Assembly (NCBI GenBank): GCA_006384855.1
Contig: VCJN01002218.1
Coordinates: forward strand, 1-64,000
Origin: Tetraselmis striata
Lineage: Eukaryota > Chlorophyta > Chlorodendrophyceae > Chlorodendrales > Chlorodendraceae
Reading direction: 5' to 3'
Length of the DNA stretch: 64,000 nt
The notes below the pieces were generated by a model that worked only from the letters and a program-made list of their open reading frames with translations, was not told the DNA's origin and did no database searches. A program made the position numbers and the translations under genes. Below are positions 10,446-25,000 of this stretch, piece after piece; the first letter of the stretch is position 1, and every line of letters begins with the position of its first letter.

Positions 10446-13400
10446 TCAGAGGTCCAGCCGGGCGGAGGCTCGCCGCTCCGGCACGTGCAGGAAGTCGAAG
10501 CGGCACAGGTGCTCGTAAATCTCGCGCGCGTCGGCGCGCCCCACCGACTTGCGGTGGTGCGCCGCCTCCATCACCACCTCCTCAAACTCGTCCAGTGTGA
10601 TGATGGACGCCGCGCGCTTCCGGGCCGCCGTGTTGCCCGCGGCGTCGCCCAGGTCGTCCGGGTCCTCCAGCTCCTCGTTCGTACTCCAGCTGCCCGTGCT
10701 CGAGAGCCGCCAGGCCATTGAGGAGTTGCAGCTTGGAGGGCCAGTGGTAGTGCCACAGCCAGAGCAGCGCGTCGGAAGGCACAGTGAGGCATGTCCGCCA
10801 CGATGGAGCGCGCCACGAGGATCTCCGCGGCCTTCTCGCATACAGCCGTGTCTGCGCGCCATGGGCAGCGCGCTCGTCGATCAGTCTCGGTGCCGCCAAC
10901 GGACATCAGCGACACCGATCCCCGGCGAAGCGCGCGCCCTTGACGGCCGGGGGAAGCATGTGGGTTTGCACAGCACAGCGGAGCTCTGATGCGCATCGAG
11001 TCGTAACCGGCGCATGCAAAGTCAAGCGGGGGATTTATAGTTTTGTACCCCGGGGGGGGGGCTATTTGGGAGGAAAAATGTACCCTGGTATCGGTGTGGC
11101 TGTCCTCGAAGCATTTCATGTGGGTATTTGTTCCGGAGGGGGGCAGCGTGTCGTTTCCTTCAGAAATAAGCTGCTATAATACTAGAGGGATAGGCACTAT
11201 ATTTACCTGTATTATGCAGTGTACGTATTGCAGTGTTATAAAGTGGCGCAGAATAATAAATGGCGTAGCGCTAGTATTAATTAAATGAATCCATTCAAAC
11301 GATAAATTTAGATGTTGTACTATTGCGCGCGAGCGAGAGGGCAGTAATTTCACCGGCGTACCATCAGTACAACAATAATCCACAAATGTATCACATAACG
11401 ACCGGTATTGACTAAAAATAATCCAATGAATTCCGTCAATGTTTATGGACGCTATTGTAATGTCTATTCACACTGGCAATTGCTGCCTGCTAATACTATC
11501 GCTGCTACTATTGACCAAGAAGTTACCCCATATGCTCCACGAAGAGGCGATTGATGACCTTGTGGAGCGAAAATGATAACAGGGGATAGGGAGGGGCTCT
11601 GTTGAGAATGACATGTTATAGAGTTTAAAAGATATCGGATTACCATCGCCCAAAGCAAGCACTATCGGACAGCGGTATACACAGTACATATGGCACCGCT
11701 CCTCCGACGCTTGGCACCGGTACAGAAATATGAAATAAGACTGGAGAGCGTTGCGGACTGAAGTGCTTCAGTCCAACCAGCGGAGGTTGGCAGAGGGGCC
11801 GAGGGAGGGGGGGGGGGGGGCGCACATCCGTTGACGACAATGGCTAGCAGGAAGTTGAGCAGTGCGAGCGTGCAGACAAAGACGAAGCCCACAACGTAGA
11901 TGGCCATGAGAGTGCTGTCTTTGGTCTCTGGATTGGAGTCGCCGATGAGGATGTAAAACTGCGTCATGAGCGCGTCGTTGAAGGTGCGGAACTCGTCCCA
12001 CTTGTAGCCAAACCTGCCGCGGGGCAAAGCAGCGGGTGGGGGCTCAGCGGCATGCCGGATTGGTTAGGGGATGTTCAGGGCGGGCGCATCAGGGCCGCTG
12101 GGACGCCTGGGCGCGGACCTGAGGAAGGCAGTGAAGGCGAGCATCACAAAGATGACGCCAAAGGAGAGGAGAAAGTTGACGAGCTCGACCGTGACCACCT
12201 GAAAGGTATGGCAGATGCCGGAGATGGCGGGGTGTACCTTTGGCGGCGGCAACAATGGCGATGGCAGAGTCAGTGGACAGCGGGTGCCGGTGCGGGGTCG
12301 GATATGCATGCCATATTCCAAGGAGGGGATTCCAGGCATGAGGAAGGCGGCGGCGCGCCCACACCTTCATGAAAATTATCATCCGGATTGCAAACAAGAT
12401 GAGCAGCCAGAACGTCAAGTTGCCCATCATCACTTCGCGCTGCAGAGACGGAGCATTTCACGGCAAAACAGATGCGGGATGGTAAGCAACGGATGACACG
12501 CGCAGGAAGAAGTGGGGTAAGTGTGTGCAGGGGTTTTATGAACGGGCGTTCTGGATTGGGTGGCGGGGGCGCACGGATGTCAGCTCCAGCGTCCTCTCCG
12601 CAGTGTCCAGAAAGTCGTCCACCTGTGTGCGCCCCGTGCAGGGGCCGGGAAGGGGGGGGGGGGGGGGGGTGACTCTGCCGATCAAGGAGCTCCCAAATAA
12701 CGTTGACCGCTCCGAAACCATGGAGGGCATAGGTTAAGCCGGGTACACGCAACCCGCAGAGTAAGTCCGGCGCGTACACACACACGCACACACGGAGTGA
12801 TATCAACACAATGAAATGCGCTTGTCATTAACACACTAAATCTGCTGATCGAAACGTAGTTGTGATGATATGATGATATGAAGCATATGCCACCACCAAA
12901 GGACGGCGCACCTTCTCCGAAAACTCCTGTTCGTTGTTGGCCCAGTCAATGGACCCCATGTCGCCAAATACATCGTGCGCCGTGGTGGCCTTCTCTCTGG
13001 CCAGCGGGATGGAGGCGCCCAAGAATACCACCACACCCTGAACGGTTATCAGACAGAGTCAGTGCGGTACGGAAGGGTGGGGGGGGGACCCGCAATGGCA
13101 GTTCACATTGCAGTTCACAATGACAGTTCACAATATGTGACAATTCACACGGCAGTTTAGAATGACAGTGGTTTGGCGGCACGCTGCCTGCAGGTAATCG
13201 CTATAGGGAGTGAGCAAAGCTACCCAGCCAAAGCTAGTGTACGCTAGAGCCCATGCCACGGTAATATCCAATAACTTCACAGAGTCGTTTGCTCAAGATT
13301 TGCTACGGATAAGCTTGAGCAAACGAGTTTTTGGGTGCTTGTGGCGCTTTCTTTACTTTTCAACATAGTAATCATTTTCAACATTGGGTATTTGTATATC

Positions 13401-16400
13401 ATTGAGTGCGCGAAAAGAAAGCGCTAGGTTTGTATTTACACAAAGTTTCGTAGAGGTGCGCCGACATCCAAAGTATTACAGAAGAGGAGGGGGAGGAGGG
13501 GGAGGAGGAGGGGGGATTCACCAGGGACATGATGATGTCCAGCGCGTCCGGCTGGCTGGTGTTGGCGGTGTACGCATTGCGCTTCCTGCACGTCCAGTAA
13601 CGCGGACAGCCGGTTCTCAATGGTCCATGGAAGCCTTGCACATGCGCCCCCCTCCTCCCTCAGCCTAATCGTTTAACCCTCCGTCTCCATCCCTCCACGG
13701 CAGACGTAGACGAGGTCAACATGGTCTTCATCCAGGCGACCGAGATGGCGAGGTGGTGGAGAAGGGGGGTACCTTTTCCCGCTGCGCATGAATTTCGAGC
13801 TAAAGTTTTGCGCCATCTGCGGAACAATCTTGGCTGCGCGCATCCACTTGGGCAGCCGCCTCGCCCGCATGCCAAACGTCCTGGCCAGGTGCCGGAAGAT
13901 TTCACGCAGTTCCTGCCGTTGCGGTCGAGCCAAGCAATCAGCGGCGCAGTTCACAGCGAAGGGAATTCACCAGCCGCAGATGCGGTCCTCGAGGTCTTGA
14001 GCTGAGGAACAAGAAAGGCGATCGCCGAACTTCCGGAAGTGTTTGTCAAGCCCCCTCTGGGGTCCCTATCCACTTGCGCCCGTCTCTGTCTCTATGTTGG
14101 TCAGGTCAAGACGTCGCGGGCCGCAAGCGCGGCCGGGTGATCTGCCAATGAGTGTCCCTATTTGCAACTGGCGGCGGTCTCGGCGCAAAAGGGATTGTAA
14201 AACACTAACCGAGAAACGCGTAAATATACAATCGATGAGGTGCACTGCGTTGGAACTCCAAGCGGATGCTGCCGTTGATATGACACAAGATTGCAGCGCA
14301 GGTTGCGATCGGCTCGATGCCAAGTGAGTACAGCAGCGCCGCTTTGGCGAGCCGAGACGGACATGTGTATGTATCGACCACTGTCATGGTCGCAGCAGGA
14401 CGGGCGCACGCTGGGCGGGGTGGGTGTGCTGGGGGTTGTGTCGCGGCGTGCAAGGGGGGCGGCGCGGACCGCAATGCCAGGCTTGAGGGCGAGCAGCATG
14501 TACACCAAGATCAGCACCATGGCGCTGAGCGTCCATCCCAGCCATGCCTCGTAATCCCTTTCGGTGCTGAGTTTCAGCTGCTGGATCACCAGCTGGGTGT
14601 CCACGCGCGCCGAGGTCAGGGCAAAGACTATCTCGATGATGCTGGCCACCTGCAAGACAGCGACACAGTGCACAAATCAGCCCTGGGCGGGTGTTTACAC
14701 AAAAGAAGGATTGTCATTGTATCCATACACGCACACACGTAAGTATATGCATACGTACATACGTGTATATATGCATAGGCATGTATATGTGGCGTAAGTA
14801 TACATGAATACACATATACACATGTATATGTACATATATGTATATATCATAATAATAATAGTAATACTACATAGGATATACAGGTGTACATAATATGTGC
14901 GTATATGTAGCCATATCATAAATACATGAATACATATTATGTGTGCATGTAATAAAATATCTATGGATGTGTTTGAGTGAAAGGGAAGTGTTCATTACGT
15001 ACAAGTATGTGCGTGCATCAACACCTGCATGTAAAACTGCATGTAAAACAGGTGTACGGATATGTATTTGCCGGCAGGTGGATATTGTAGTGATGTGTGT
15101 AGGTGGGTGCGGATATTAACGAGTATACGGGCGCCGGCGCGGTCATCAGATGACTGCAAACCTGCCCAACCTGCCGGAGGGGAATGCCAACGGAATAACC
15201 ATAGCCAAACCAGAGCGAGCGTTCTTATTCTGGGTTGCATGCCACCCCAATGTTAGGATTATGCTAAAGTTTCGTATGGGTGTCTAGGGTGTCGGCACCC
15301 GTACGTGTCTGGCGCTGCGCGGGTATATCGGCGGGTGGGGCGGGTTGCGGATCGTTGACTCTAAGGCGCGGGGCGGCGCATCAGGCACGGACCTGGGTGT
15401 CGGGGGTGTAGAAGCTGAGCAGCAGCGTGACGCCCTTGGTGTACGGGTCCAGGTAGTCGTTCTGGGGCACGAGGTCCCGGCCGCCTCGCACCAGGGTGGT
15501 GTGCTCCAGGATCCAGGCAAACTCGGGGTAGACCAGCGTGTTCTGCGGCAGCACCAGCGTGGCGGGCACGGGGCGGTTGAGGCGGCCTGAGCGCGTCAAA
15601 CAGGCATATTTGCCGCCAACTCGCAATGCCAATGCCAACGTGTCTTCGTTGGCCTAACGATCTGAGGATTCATGTCCATCATGTTTGATCTTAATCTGAC
15701 TCACACCGCTAACCACCTACGGCTAGCCCTTAAGTACAAGTTAAGTACAAGCCCTAGCCGAGACCTGCGGTCCGGTTTGATCTTAGTGGGCAACCCCCAT
15801 TGGATACACTACGGGGCGTACACACCGACACACGTTGCATTGAAGTGTGTTCCACTGAGAGCACGGGCCTCGGGTGGTCAAAGGGGGGGGGGGGGGGGGA
15901 CCTTGTGGGGGGTGGTGGCCCGCCCGAAAAAGGTGCCGTCGTCCTCAGTGGAGTTGGCAGTGCAGGGGATCTCCAGCAGCGCGGTCTGGTCGCACATGAA
16001 GGGCGCCACGCAGCGCCGCTGCTCCATCTCACTCAGCATTGCCTTCACTCTGGCGGTGGTGTTGCCCTGCGGGGGGCAGGAGGGTTTAGGGTTTAAGATT
16101 TGGGGGTACGGCTTGGTCTGATGCCTGGTTTTGCCTGCTTTATCTGCGGTCACTAATCATTTATTAAAATTTGATGACAATATGGCTGAGAAGCGACTCC
16201 CTGTCATATATATGTATGTATATGTGTATGCATCATATATATGTATTACCTGTGTTATATGTGGCATGTATCAGCATGTATATATGTAGTATATTTCTCT
16301 ATATATATGTAGTATCCATATATATATACATATATATACATATGTATATATATGTAGCATCCATATATATAGAAATATATAGAAATATATATATAGAAAT

Positions 16401-19028
16401 ATATATATATATATGTATGTATATATATATATATATCTATATATATATATCTATATACATTTAAATAAGGCCCTTGTACATACCCCATGCACACATATAC
16501 ATACATATATATGTGTGTGTGTGTGTGTCCATATGTTTACATTGGACTGCCATTATCACTACTGCTACAAGCTAAGAATGCATGATCAGAACAAAAGACT
16601 ACCCGTGGAGCACTACTGGTACGCACGCACACTGCTTATCACACTCAGGTACTAGCAGTACTCCTTACGACACTCCAATCAATTTTGCACGCGGCGTCCC
16701 TATCTGCGACATGCTATGACGTTGTCACTGTCAACGTCAATGACATTCGCAGGCCGGGGAATTTCCGGTGTGTAACCCAGGTGTGAATCCAGTCACCGTC
16801 CGCACACATATTAGCCCGTGTTCATATTGGCGCCTTTGGATGTCACGGAAGATAGCGCCCGGCGTTCAGGTGGACGGTGTACCCGGGTGCGGGATGCGAG
16901 GCTGCGGGCGGGCGCCCTCCGCACCTCGCAACCACTGTTCTGCGGGTCGTAGCGGCTCTGCAGGACCAGCGGCGGCGACAGCGCGATCATGCGGTTGTTG
17001 TAGCGCCGCCGCGGGCGCTCTTTCAGCTCCGACAGGCCCAGCCGCGAGCGCTTGGGCCCCGTGAGCGCGCTGTATGCGCGGCGGCGTGTGAGGTAGCGGC
17101 GCTGCATGTCGCCGATGGAGAGCGGGAGCGAGGAGATGCGCATGGGGGACAGGAGCAGGTCGGAGCCGGTGTTGACCACCTGCTCCAGCCCGTTGCAGCC
17201 CCACGTGCCGTCCCCCAGGCCCTGGACACCGGCGGCCCGGGGAGCGGCGGCACACACAGTGTCAGAGCGGAGAAGCAAGGGAGCGACGCCACGCAATTAC
17301 AACTGCACACAGTCGCTTCATCCCTTGGAGCACTAGAAGAGCATGGGCGTGCTGCCAGGGATGCTCATGGGATGCCGAGTCGTATGGAGCAGTTTCAGGC
17401 TAGAAAACATCGCACAGTCATATTCTTCCGGACCCACCAATTGGCCCGTCCACTATAAATTGACCCCGTCCCGTGTGTTGGGACAGCACCTCGTACAGTC
17501 CTGTGGTGTGGTCCTCGGCCCGGTTCAGACGGGTATACAAGCTCTACAATATGGGATGATGATATCCAAGTCCGATCGGCACCCTTTTCGAGCTTGATAT
17601 CTCAACACCGTGTATATCATTTTGCCAGGTCTTCACTGCGTACACTACATTTTGCTGTTGTGACCACACGCGCGCAAACCCCGAGCAAAATTGACCCGTG
17701 CTGAGCCGACGTACCGATGCGCGCGCGTACGCGCAATCCACTACTTCTCATCTACGACGATGATTAACCGCCCGTAGTGTCAGGCCGCGTGCCTCATCAG
17801 CAAATAAATAGAATCGGGAGAATGCGGATTTGTATAAGTACGTGTACGGGTGCGGGCCGAATGAGCCGGTTGGTAGGGGGAGGGGGGAGGGGGCGCACGT
17901 TGAATGTTTGCTTGAAGTACATGTCGTTCACCATGAAGATGACCTCGTTGTCCTTGGCGTCGAAGATGAGCGCGTAGAAGATCCACGTGTCGCGCCTGTG
18001 GGAAGAACCGAGGATGTGAGTGAGAGAGAGGGGGCGTGGAGGCAAAAGGGGTGGGGCTCATGCGCGTCAAATACGATGACGGCGCTTGGCTAACCTGCGG
18101 AGAACAGCTGCGCACTACTTCCTCCAGCCGTTAGTATGGCATCGCTTGGTTTGATAATGATCAGCCACGTAGTTGCCGCTATTGGCTACTGCTGGCTATC
18201 TACTGGGCGCAACGGCAATTTATTTTGTGGGAAGTGTATTGGTAAGGGGCGGACCTTCTGCGCGACTGCGCACCGCAGCAGTTATTTTCTAGCATACTTT
18301 GCGCGTGTGATGCAACACGCGCTTCCGTCACGCCAGAGAGGAGGGGGGGGGGGGGGGGGCAATGGCGTTGGACGTTACAATGAATTGCCCTACCCTATGT
18401 TAAGGTCTCCGTTGATCCACCAAATAAAGCACAGATAAGCAATGCTTTGCTATGTGTGTGCTCGATATCTTTGTTTGTGCTCAATATCTTTGTTGGGGTG
18501 ATAACGGGTGTGATTCGTAGTGTGTACCACTGTACTCGTTTTATCAAATTACGCATTTGAAACCACAATAATAGAAATGTCCCAAAGACACTTAACAATA
18601 TCTCTTACAGCTCATAATCTAATTACTCATTTGATAATTACATTGCTCGGTATCGGTTCTCGCGCCCATACCGTAGCCATATTGACTTGCTTGTCTTGAT
18701 TGAAATGACATTTACCCCCCCCTTCCCCCTTCCCAAGGAAGTTAATATGGCGCAGGCCAGAAGAAAAGTTGGGAGATCACCTGAACTCGGCCTCCGGCAC
18801 GTCGGTGATCCAGAGCTCGCTGCGGTCCTGGTAGTACTGCCGCCCGGGGGGCTGCTGCCCGCCGTCCTCAAAACCCCGCACCTGTGCGCCCAAGCGGATC
18901 GGTGAGTGTGCGCCAGCCAGCCGCCAAAAGGCAGCGATCCGAAGGTCCTGCCCGCGGGCCTTGTGCCTGCGGTGATCCGCACCCGGTGCACGAGACCAAG
19001 GCATACAGGCAGCGGCACAAGGAAAGGC

Positions 19029-19059
<31 letters not shown>

Positions 19060-22000
19060 GCTCGCCATGCCGCGCTTCAAGAGGTACGCGGTGGACGCGG
19101 TGATGTCAAAGCACAGGTTGTCATCCGAGTCGATCCCGGCGAGGCTGATGGACTTCCCGCCGGCGATGTCGTCGGTTTTGGCCCAAAAGTAGAGCGTGAA
19201 GCTGCGCGCCGAGCACCCATTGTCAGCGAGTCTCTAAGGCGAGTGGCTTGGGAGGGCCGAAACGGGTAGTATCACTTCCGCAATGGTAGCAGCGACATAT
19301 GACCACTACCCAGCGGGCAGCATGGAGGAGGAGAAACTCCGGCTCAGCAACCTTTGACCCGGTCAAGGAGGAGCTCTAGTCCTTGACGTCGGATGAAACA
19401 CCTCCGGGTGGAGGCGCGCACCCCGTTTGCGTTTCCCTTTTTCATTGGCCGACGACAAGCGACAGAACCAACAGGTTACCCCCCCCCCCCCCCCTTCAAA
19501 CCTCTCTACATGTTGCTGTCCTGTTTTCAGGGTTTAGGGTTAATAAAACCTAAAAACTCTTTTGGTCTGCTTTGAGCTATGTCAATCCAAGACACCAAAT
19601 CTCCCCTTCCCGCTCACCCCAATCCCCTCGTTGAAGCCCGCCCTATACCCCTAGCCATTCTAATTCACAGCCACGCTGATATGAAATCGTCCGAGGTTTC
19701 TGATCCTGAAGTGAGTGGACGGCGTCCAACCACGTTGCCTCAACTATAGAGAACCTAGCGACGCAAACTTCAGGCAGAAAAGCATGAAGTAGAGAGGAGG
19801 GGGATGAAAGAGGGGGGGAGGGGGGGGGGGGGCGCACCTCTCGCCGCTGGCCATCATGCCCGGGGGGAAGCCGCCGCCGTACGGGCCGCTCGCGATGTTC
19901 ATCGTGGTCTGCAGGTCCGCCACCTTGCCGTCCGCCATCAGCGCCGCCTCCATGCGGCGGTGCACCAGCTCCGCCTTGCAGATGCGCGAGAACACGGGGT
20001 TGACATCAAAGGCGTCGTCCTCGTCCGGGTCCTCAAAGTACTTGAGCCCTGCCAAGCGTGAGGGGCAGCCGAGCTCAATCATTGCCCCCCCCCTCCCTCG
20101 CCCTCCTCTTTTCTAGCAAGCTTGGGCCATGGACCGCTGCCTGTCGGGGGGGGGGGGGGGGGGGGGCTTGCCTGGGCATGATGACCCTCCTTCCTCCGTT
20201 TCCTTCATCCAAAAGTAAGCCGGCTTCCGCTCCGCCACATCGCTAGAGCTGATGAACGTCCCAAAGCGGACCTTCTCGATGGAGGCCCACAGCGGGATGA
20301 ACTCCTACGTGGTAGCAGGCGTGGTGAATGGGCCCGGAGGGAGGGCGGGGGGGGGGGGGGGGGGGTCAGATCCCGGCCGCACACTAGCACCGGGGGTGGC
20401 CATTCTACGCAGGAGTATGGGATGAGTCACGCCTGCGCCGCACTTACGTTGTCCTCCATCCAGGCCACGGCCGGCGGGTCATCCGGGTCGCTCGCCAGCA
20501 GCTCCCTGCAGGAGGGGGACACGCGTACCCGGCAGAGGCAGACTCACTCGGACGACGGCAGCACACAGATACAGACACAACACACACACACACACACGCA
20601 CACGCACACGGCGGTGTGTCATGCATGGCGCATAGATAATCCGCCATGTGCCGACTGGCCCGGGGTTAACAGCGGCGGCAAACGACACGCGACTGCGGTC
20701 ATAAAGTTATAGCTGTGTGTCTCCACGGGTCCCGACGCATCACTATTGTTTAGACGATTATCATCCTTATCCAAAAGACGAGCACTGTTTCATATAACAA
20801 AGCGCTTGCCTTCCCCCCTTCCAACGCCAACCGGAGAGTTCAAGTGCGGAAAGTGCGGGTATGCACCCTCGACAACGTCTCCAATTGTCATAATCTTATA
20901 GGTGCGCCGTCACCCGTACTTAAATATAACATATGTATAACTATGACTTTCACACGATGTACGGTCGGAACAAGTCTGCAGATATACGGCGCACGGTATT
21001 CCTGAGACAGATATCCACGGCACCGGTGACTAATTGCCCCTATGACATTCCTCTGTATGTATTTATGGCTTTGAACTGGCACATCATACGTAATTCGACC
21101 AGCACCTGTGCAGCGAAGCGCTCAAACAGGTTCCCATACGTGCCAGGGTTGTGCGTAAGTAACCTTGAGTTATGTTGCTCACCTTCATTAAGCTAGACTA
21201 GTCAAGCTAAGTTCGGTGACCCTCAAAATTCAGAAAACTTAATTATGTAATCCAATAATTAATCTACGTAAGGAATCGTAATTAGGTGAAGTTGCGCGGA
21301 GGCTCCACTCCACTTAATAATGCAACTTGACTGCGCCGATGAAGCTAAGTTCGGCATGGAAATGTAATGTGAGCAACCACATGCATGTGTCGTGACCGGG
21401 AAACCTGCAAAGGTTTTGCCATTTCTCCACATTGCCGCTTAATTCCGCTTAATAACCCCCCTCCCCACGTAAGTGGCAAGCGCAACTTTAACATACGGAG
21501 ACGCTGTTTGGCGGGACTGTGATACTTCAGTCGATATGATCAATCCGGGTTGGCTCCAAATGAACCTACGCACAACCCTCCTGCATGCCCTCCCCAGTAC
21601 TAGTGAGTGATGATGACGACCCGCGTGTGAACAAGGTCTGCACACTGCACTCCATGGAGCAGGACCCTGGCCGCTCCAAGGCGCATTTCTCCCAGCCGGC
21701 GCATGCTCACCGTCCGATGCGGTTGCGGGAGCGCGCGCGCGGCACGGGCGGCGTGCCGTCGAAGCACATCTTGCCGCGCACGCGCACGCACGAGACGGGG
21801 CACTTGTCGAACACGGCCTGCAGGTAGCAGCCCGCCGCCGCGTTCTGGTCGTCCATGAGGTTGCCGATGTCCTTGCAGCTCTGGCATGGGAACGCGTGGC
21901 ACAGCCCACTATCAGCCACCCCTGCCACGCTGCTGCGCCTCGCTCCATGCGTGCCACGTGCGGCATGCAACGTCTTTGCGCCAGGCACATTTGCATTGCA

Positions 22001-25000
22001 AACCACCGCACCAACAGCTTACGGCCAAGCGGGTAGATATTCAAAGTCAGAGGCACTTCAAGCAAGATCGGGTGACGCCATAACTTGCGACGTGACTTTG
22101 TCCGTTGCCATGTGATCGAAAAGCAGTACTCACGCATCGAATTGCGTCACCCGGTAGACAAGAAATCGCTATGATTAGGCCTAGGTGTAGCCTATTGAAA
22201 GATTCGCAATTGTCTTGTCTGCATTTGACCTTTGGCAGGCTCTGAGTGTAAAAATGTAAATATCAATGGCTTAGGGGTCATTTAATCAAGCAATCCTCCG
22301 AGGCAATATCTTATTGTCATAATGTATGTAATTACCGCGTCCACATCCCGTACCAATGTCCACCAAGATAACTCCACTCACTGATGCCCCGTATACGGGA
22401 TTGAGATCCTATGCTTTGCTTGAAAAACCACCAGAGGCGGCTGTAGTCAGCAAGAGGGATAGCCATCACGGCGCACGGGTGGTGCCCAGAGCGCGCACCT
22501 GGCCGAACGGGGTCACATAGTTCGGGTCGTCCTGCCCAAGCGTGGACAGGCTCTGGCACTGGCGGTTGTTCTCGGAGAGAGCGAAGATGAAGTCGTCCTC
22601 CAGCGCCGTGGGGTACAGCCGCAGGTTGTGAACCAGAAGCTCGCCGTCGGCCAACCCAAAGCCGACCTCCATTGGGGCAAAGCCTTCCTCGCTGCGGACG
22701 ATGGGCATAGCCGACGAGCGAGAGCATCAATGGATCGGCTGGCGAAGCAAGCAGATGGCAGGCAGCTTGGGGGGGCAGGTTGGAGCGGGGGCTCACGCGC
22801 GGTGCGGGACAAACAGCGGGTCGGCCGGGAACTCGACGCCGCACAGCGGGCGGCCGTCAAGGTAGAACTGGATGGTGCTGTTGGCGGCATCCGCCCCGAC
22901 GCCGTGGTGGTACTTGATGGCGAAGTAGCGGTCCACGCCGTCGTAGGGCCCGGCATATGGGGGCGCCTGCCGCCATCACGCCCAGCATCGTGTCGGGGCA
23001 GCGACCGCAAGGTCAGCCGCCGCTCAGCAGAGTGGCTCGACTGGCACATCTTGCCCAGTGTGCTGGAGTGCTGTCTCGCAACAGCTGGCTTGCCTGACCC
23101 CGAGGTGGGCGGGAGAGCGCACCTTGCACCAGAAGGACGGCGACCGCCTGCAGAGCGCCCGGTGCTGGGGGAGGACGAGCGGGCGGGCGCAGTCCGGCGC
23201 GCCGTTCATCTTGACCAGCCACTTGGCCTCCGTCTCCACGTACTCCACCTGCCATGCCCGGACATACGCGGCACGCGGCATTGAGGGACATCGCAGGGGG
23301 CAATGCGGACCCGGCGGAGGGCAATGTAGCCTCCTCACACTCAGGTATCATGCAACACGAACCTCTGTATGCTCCTCTGACACTTTCTATCTACATACAC
23401 TATATTCCCTCATGTCAATAGGTATGTATACACTGCAGCGTGTATGTACGGAATTGCATGTAAAGATATAGATATACAACACATGTTGAATACGAATGCG
23501 TGTCGTAAACCGCATGCAATACATTCGATATTCGATATATCGGATACATCTCGTAATTGCATAGATACAGATGTAACGGACGTACATTGACATAGTAGAT
23601 ATACAAACATGTTAATAAATACACACATGTAGGCAATTAATAATACAAGCATGACTAACATACAATATGTTTAGGGATATAAAACGACACACATAACGTA
23701 TATACAGATACATAAGCTATATTCATGTATGCATACATGGAGTAGAGTACGTATGTACCAACTGCATGCGCATTGGGAGCTGCGCATGAGGAGGGCGCGG
23801 GCCGCTCACGTAGAGCCGCCACTGGACAAAGCCGGTGTCCAGCTCCCTCGCGTGGATCACAAACTCGCGGCTCTGGGTGCGCGCGCCGCCGGTGGCCCAC
23901 CACTGCAGCGTGAACGAGCGGCCGCCGGACTCGTGCAGCAGCTGGAAGGCGGAGGTGAGGGCGAGCGAGGTCACGTCGTAATTTGAGGGGGCGTCGCTGC
24001 CGGCGGCCTGGTCTTCCGCCATCTGCAGCGCCTGCCAGTCCACCAGCTCCCAATAGAACCTCGTGTCAGGGGGCGAGCCCATCTCCAGCATCATCTCGGG
24101 CGTGACACCCGGGTCCAGCTTCTGTCCGGGAATGGTGAAGGGAGAGATGAGGAGCTCGAAGGGGCCAAGGTCCTCCGTTGGCGGGCTGAGCAGCCCCGCC
24201 AGCCGGATCAGCGACATCTCCGTCCCGGACAGCTCGGCCACCAGCTCCTGCGTGTCCGAGGCGCCGCCGCCCTCGGCCTCGCCTTCCTCGCTGGGCCGCT
24301 CGGTGGCCACGCCCGTGGCGATGTCCTCCAGGGTGTCGCCCGCCTCCTTGATCTCGTGGAACTGCAGACGGTGGCGCAGCGGCGCAGCCAATGCGCACAT
24401 GGCCTCAGTGTAGCCCCCGTCTAGCACGCCCCGCCGCCCTATCCGCAGCATGCCCGCCACGCACGAGGCAACAAAAAGGCCTCATCCTTGGCCGAGGTGT
24501 TGCACGGGACTGGGCTGTGCGCGATGTGATGCGATTGGCGAAACAGTTACAACCGCACTGCAAATGAGAAACCACCCCACCTTTGGTAGGGCAGGAATAT
24601 AGACACCGCCCTGGCGCAACCAGGGGCGGCGGCATAGCGGCCCCACAGCGGCTGTTCCTATGGGCAGCACGTCACCCCATGTTGCTGCGAATATTTAGTG
24701 CCCATCTGTGAACATCTGTGCGGAGCAGCCCCTGGTTGTTATCGGGGCCGCATAGACCCGATGACGCAGGTGCCGGGGTAGATGCACTCTGGCGTCCGCA
24801 GGGATGCCATTGCCCTTTGTAGTTGTCAGGAGGGTGCGGATGGAGAAAGGATTGGGAAAGGGGGTGAGGGAGCCCCGGAGGGGGAGGGGGGGGGGCGCTG
24901 GATGGCCGCTGCCCCGGCGCACCTGGACCTCGTTCAGCAGCCTGGGGCGGTACTTCATGTCCGCAATCTGCAGCCCCTTGTTGCCGGCCATCACCATGCC

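Larger units (their letters stand above)
10446..14649 (-). other. PKD2: PKD2 channel module: exons 24-32 (S2 to S6, pore, tail)
   Basis: Exons 14649-14470, 13912-13773, 13585-13522, 13037-12912, 12622-12575, 12439-12365, 12237-12119, 12013-11826, 10851-10446. Segments seen: S2 [17 protein letters not shown] (about 1318-1334), S3 [19 protein letters not shown] (about 1400-1418), S4 [16 protein letters not shown] (about 1472-1488), S5 [18 protein letters not shown] (about 1507-1527), pore helix and filter [16 protein letters not shown] (about 1541-1556), S6 to about 1591 ending [13 protein letters not shown]. The filter matches polycystins (ILGD-type), not voltage-gated channels. Donors GTCCGC follow exons 24 and 30. 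The last exon changes frame twice: near 10786-10800 and near 10675-10685; removing one base at each restores one frame that ends at TGA 10446-10448. No EF-hand or coiled coil is obvious in the short tail, which is acidic ([10 protein letters not shown]). Confidence 0.85.

Noticed and set aside
15586-15653. Acceptor CTCAG at 15587 for PKD2 exon 23
   Set aside because: It looks better than the GTTAG acceptor used here but is out of phase with the preceding exon; the choice stays tentative.
16171-16506. Tyr/Ile-rich open frames on both strands
   Set aside because: They are the translation of an AT-repeat tract in a PKD2 intron.
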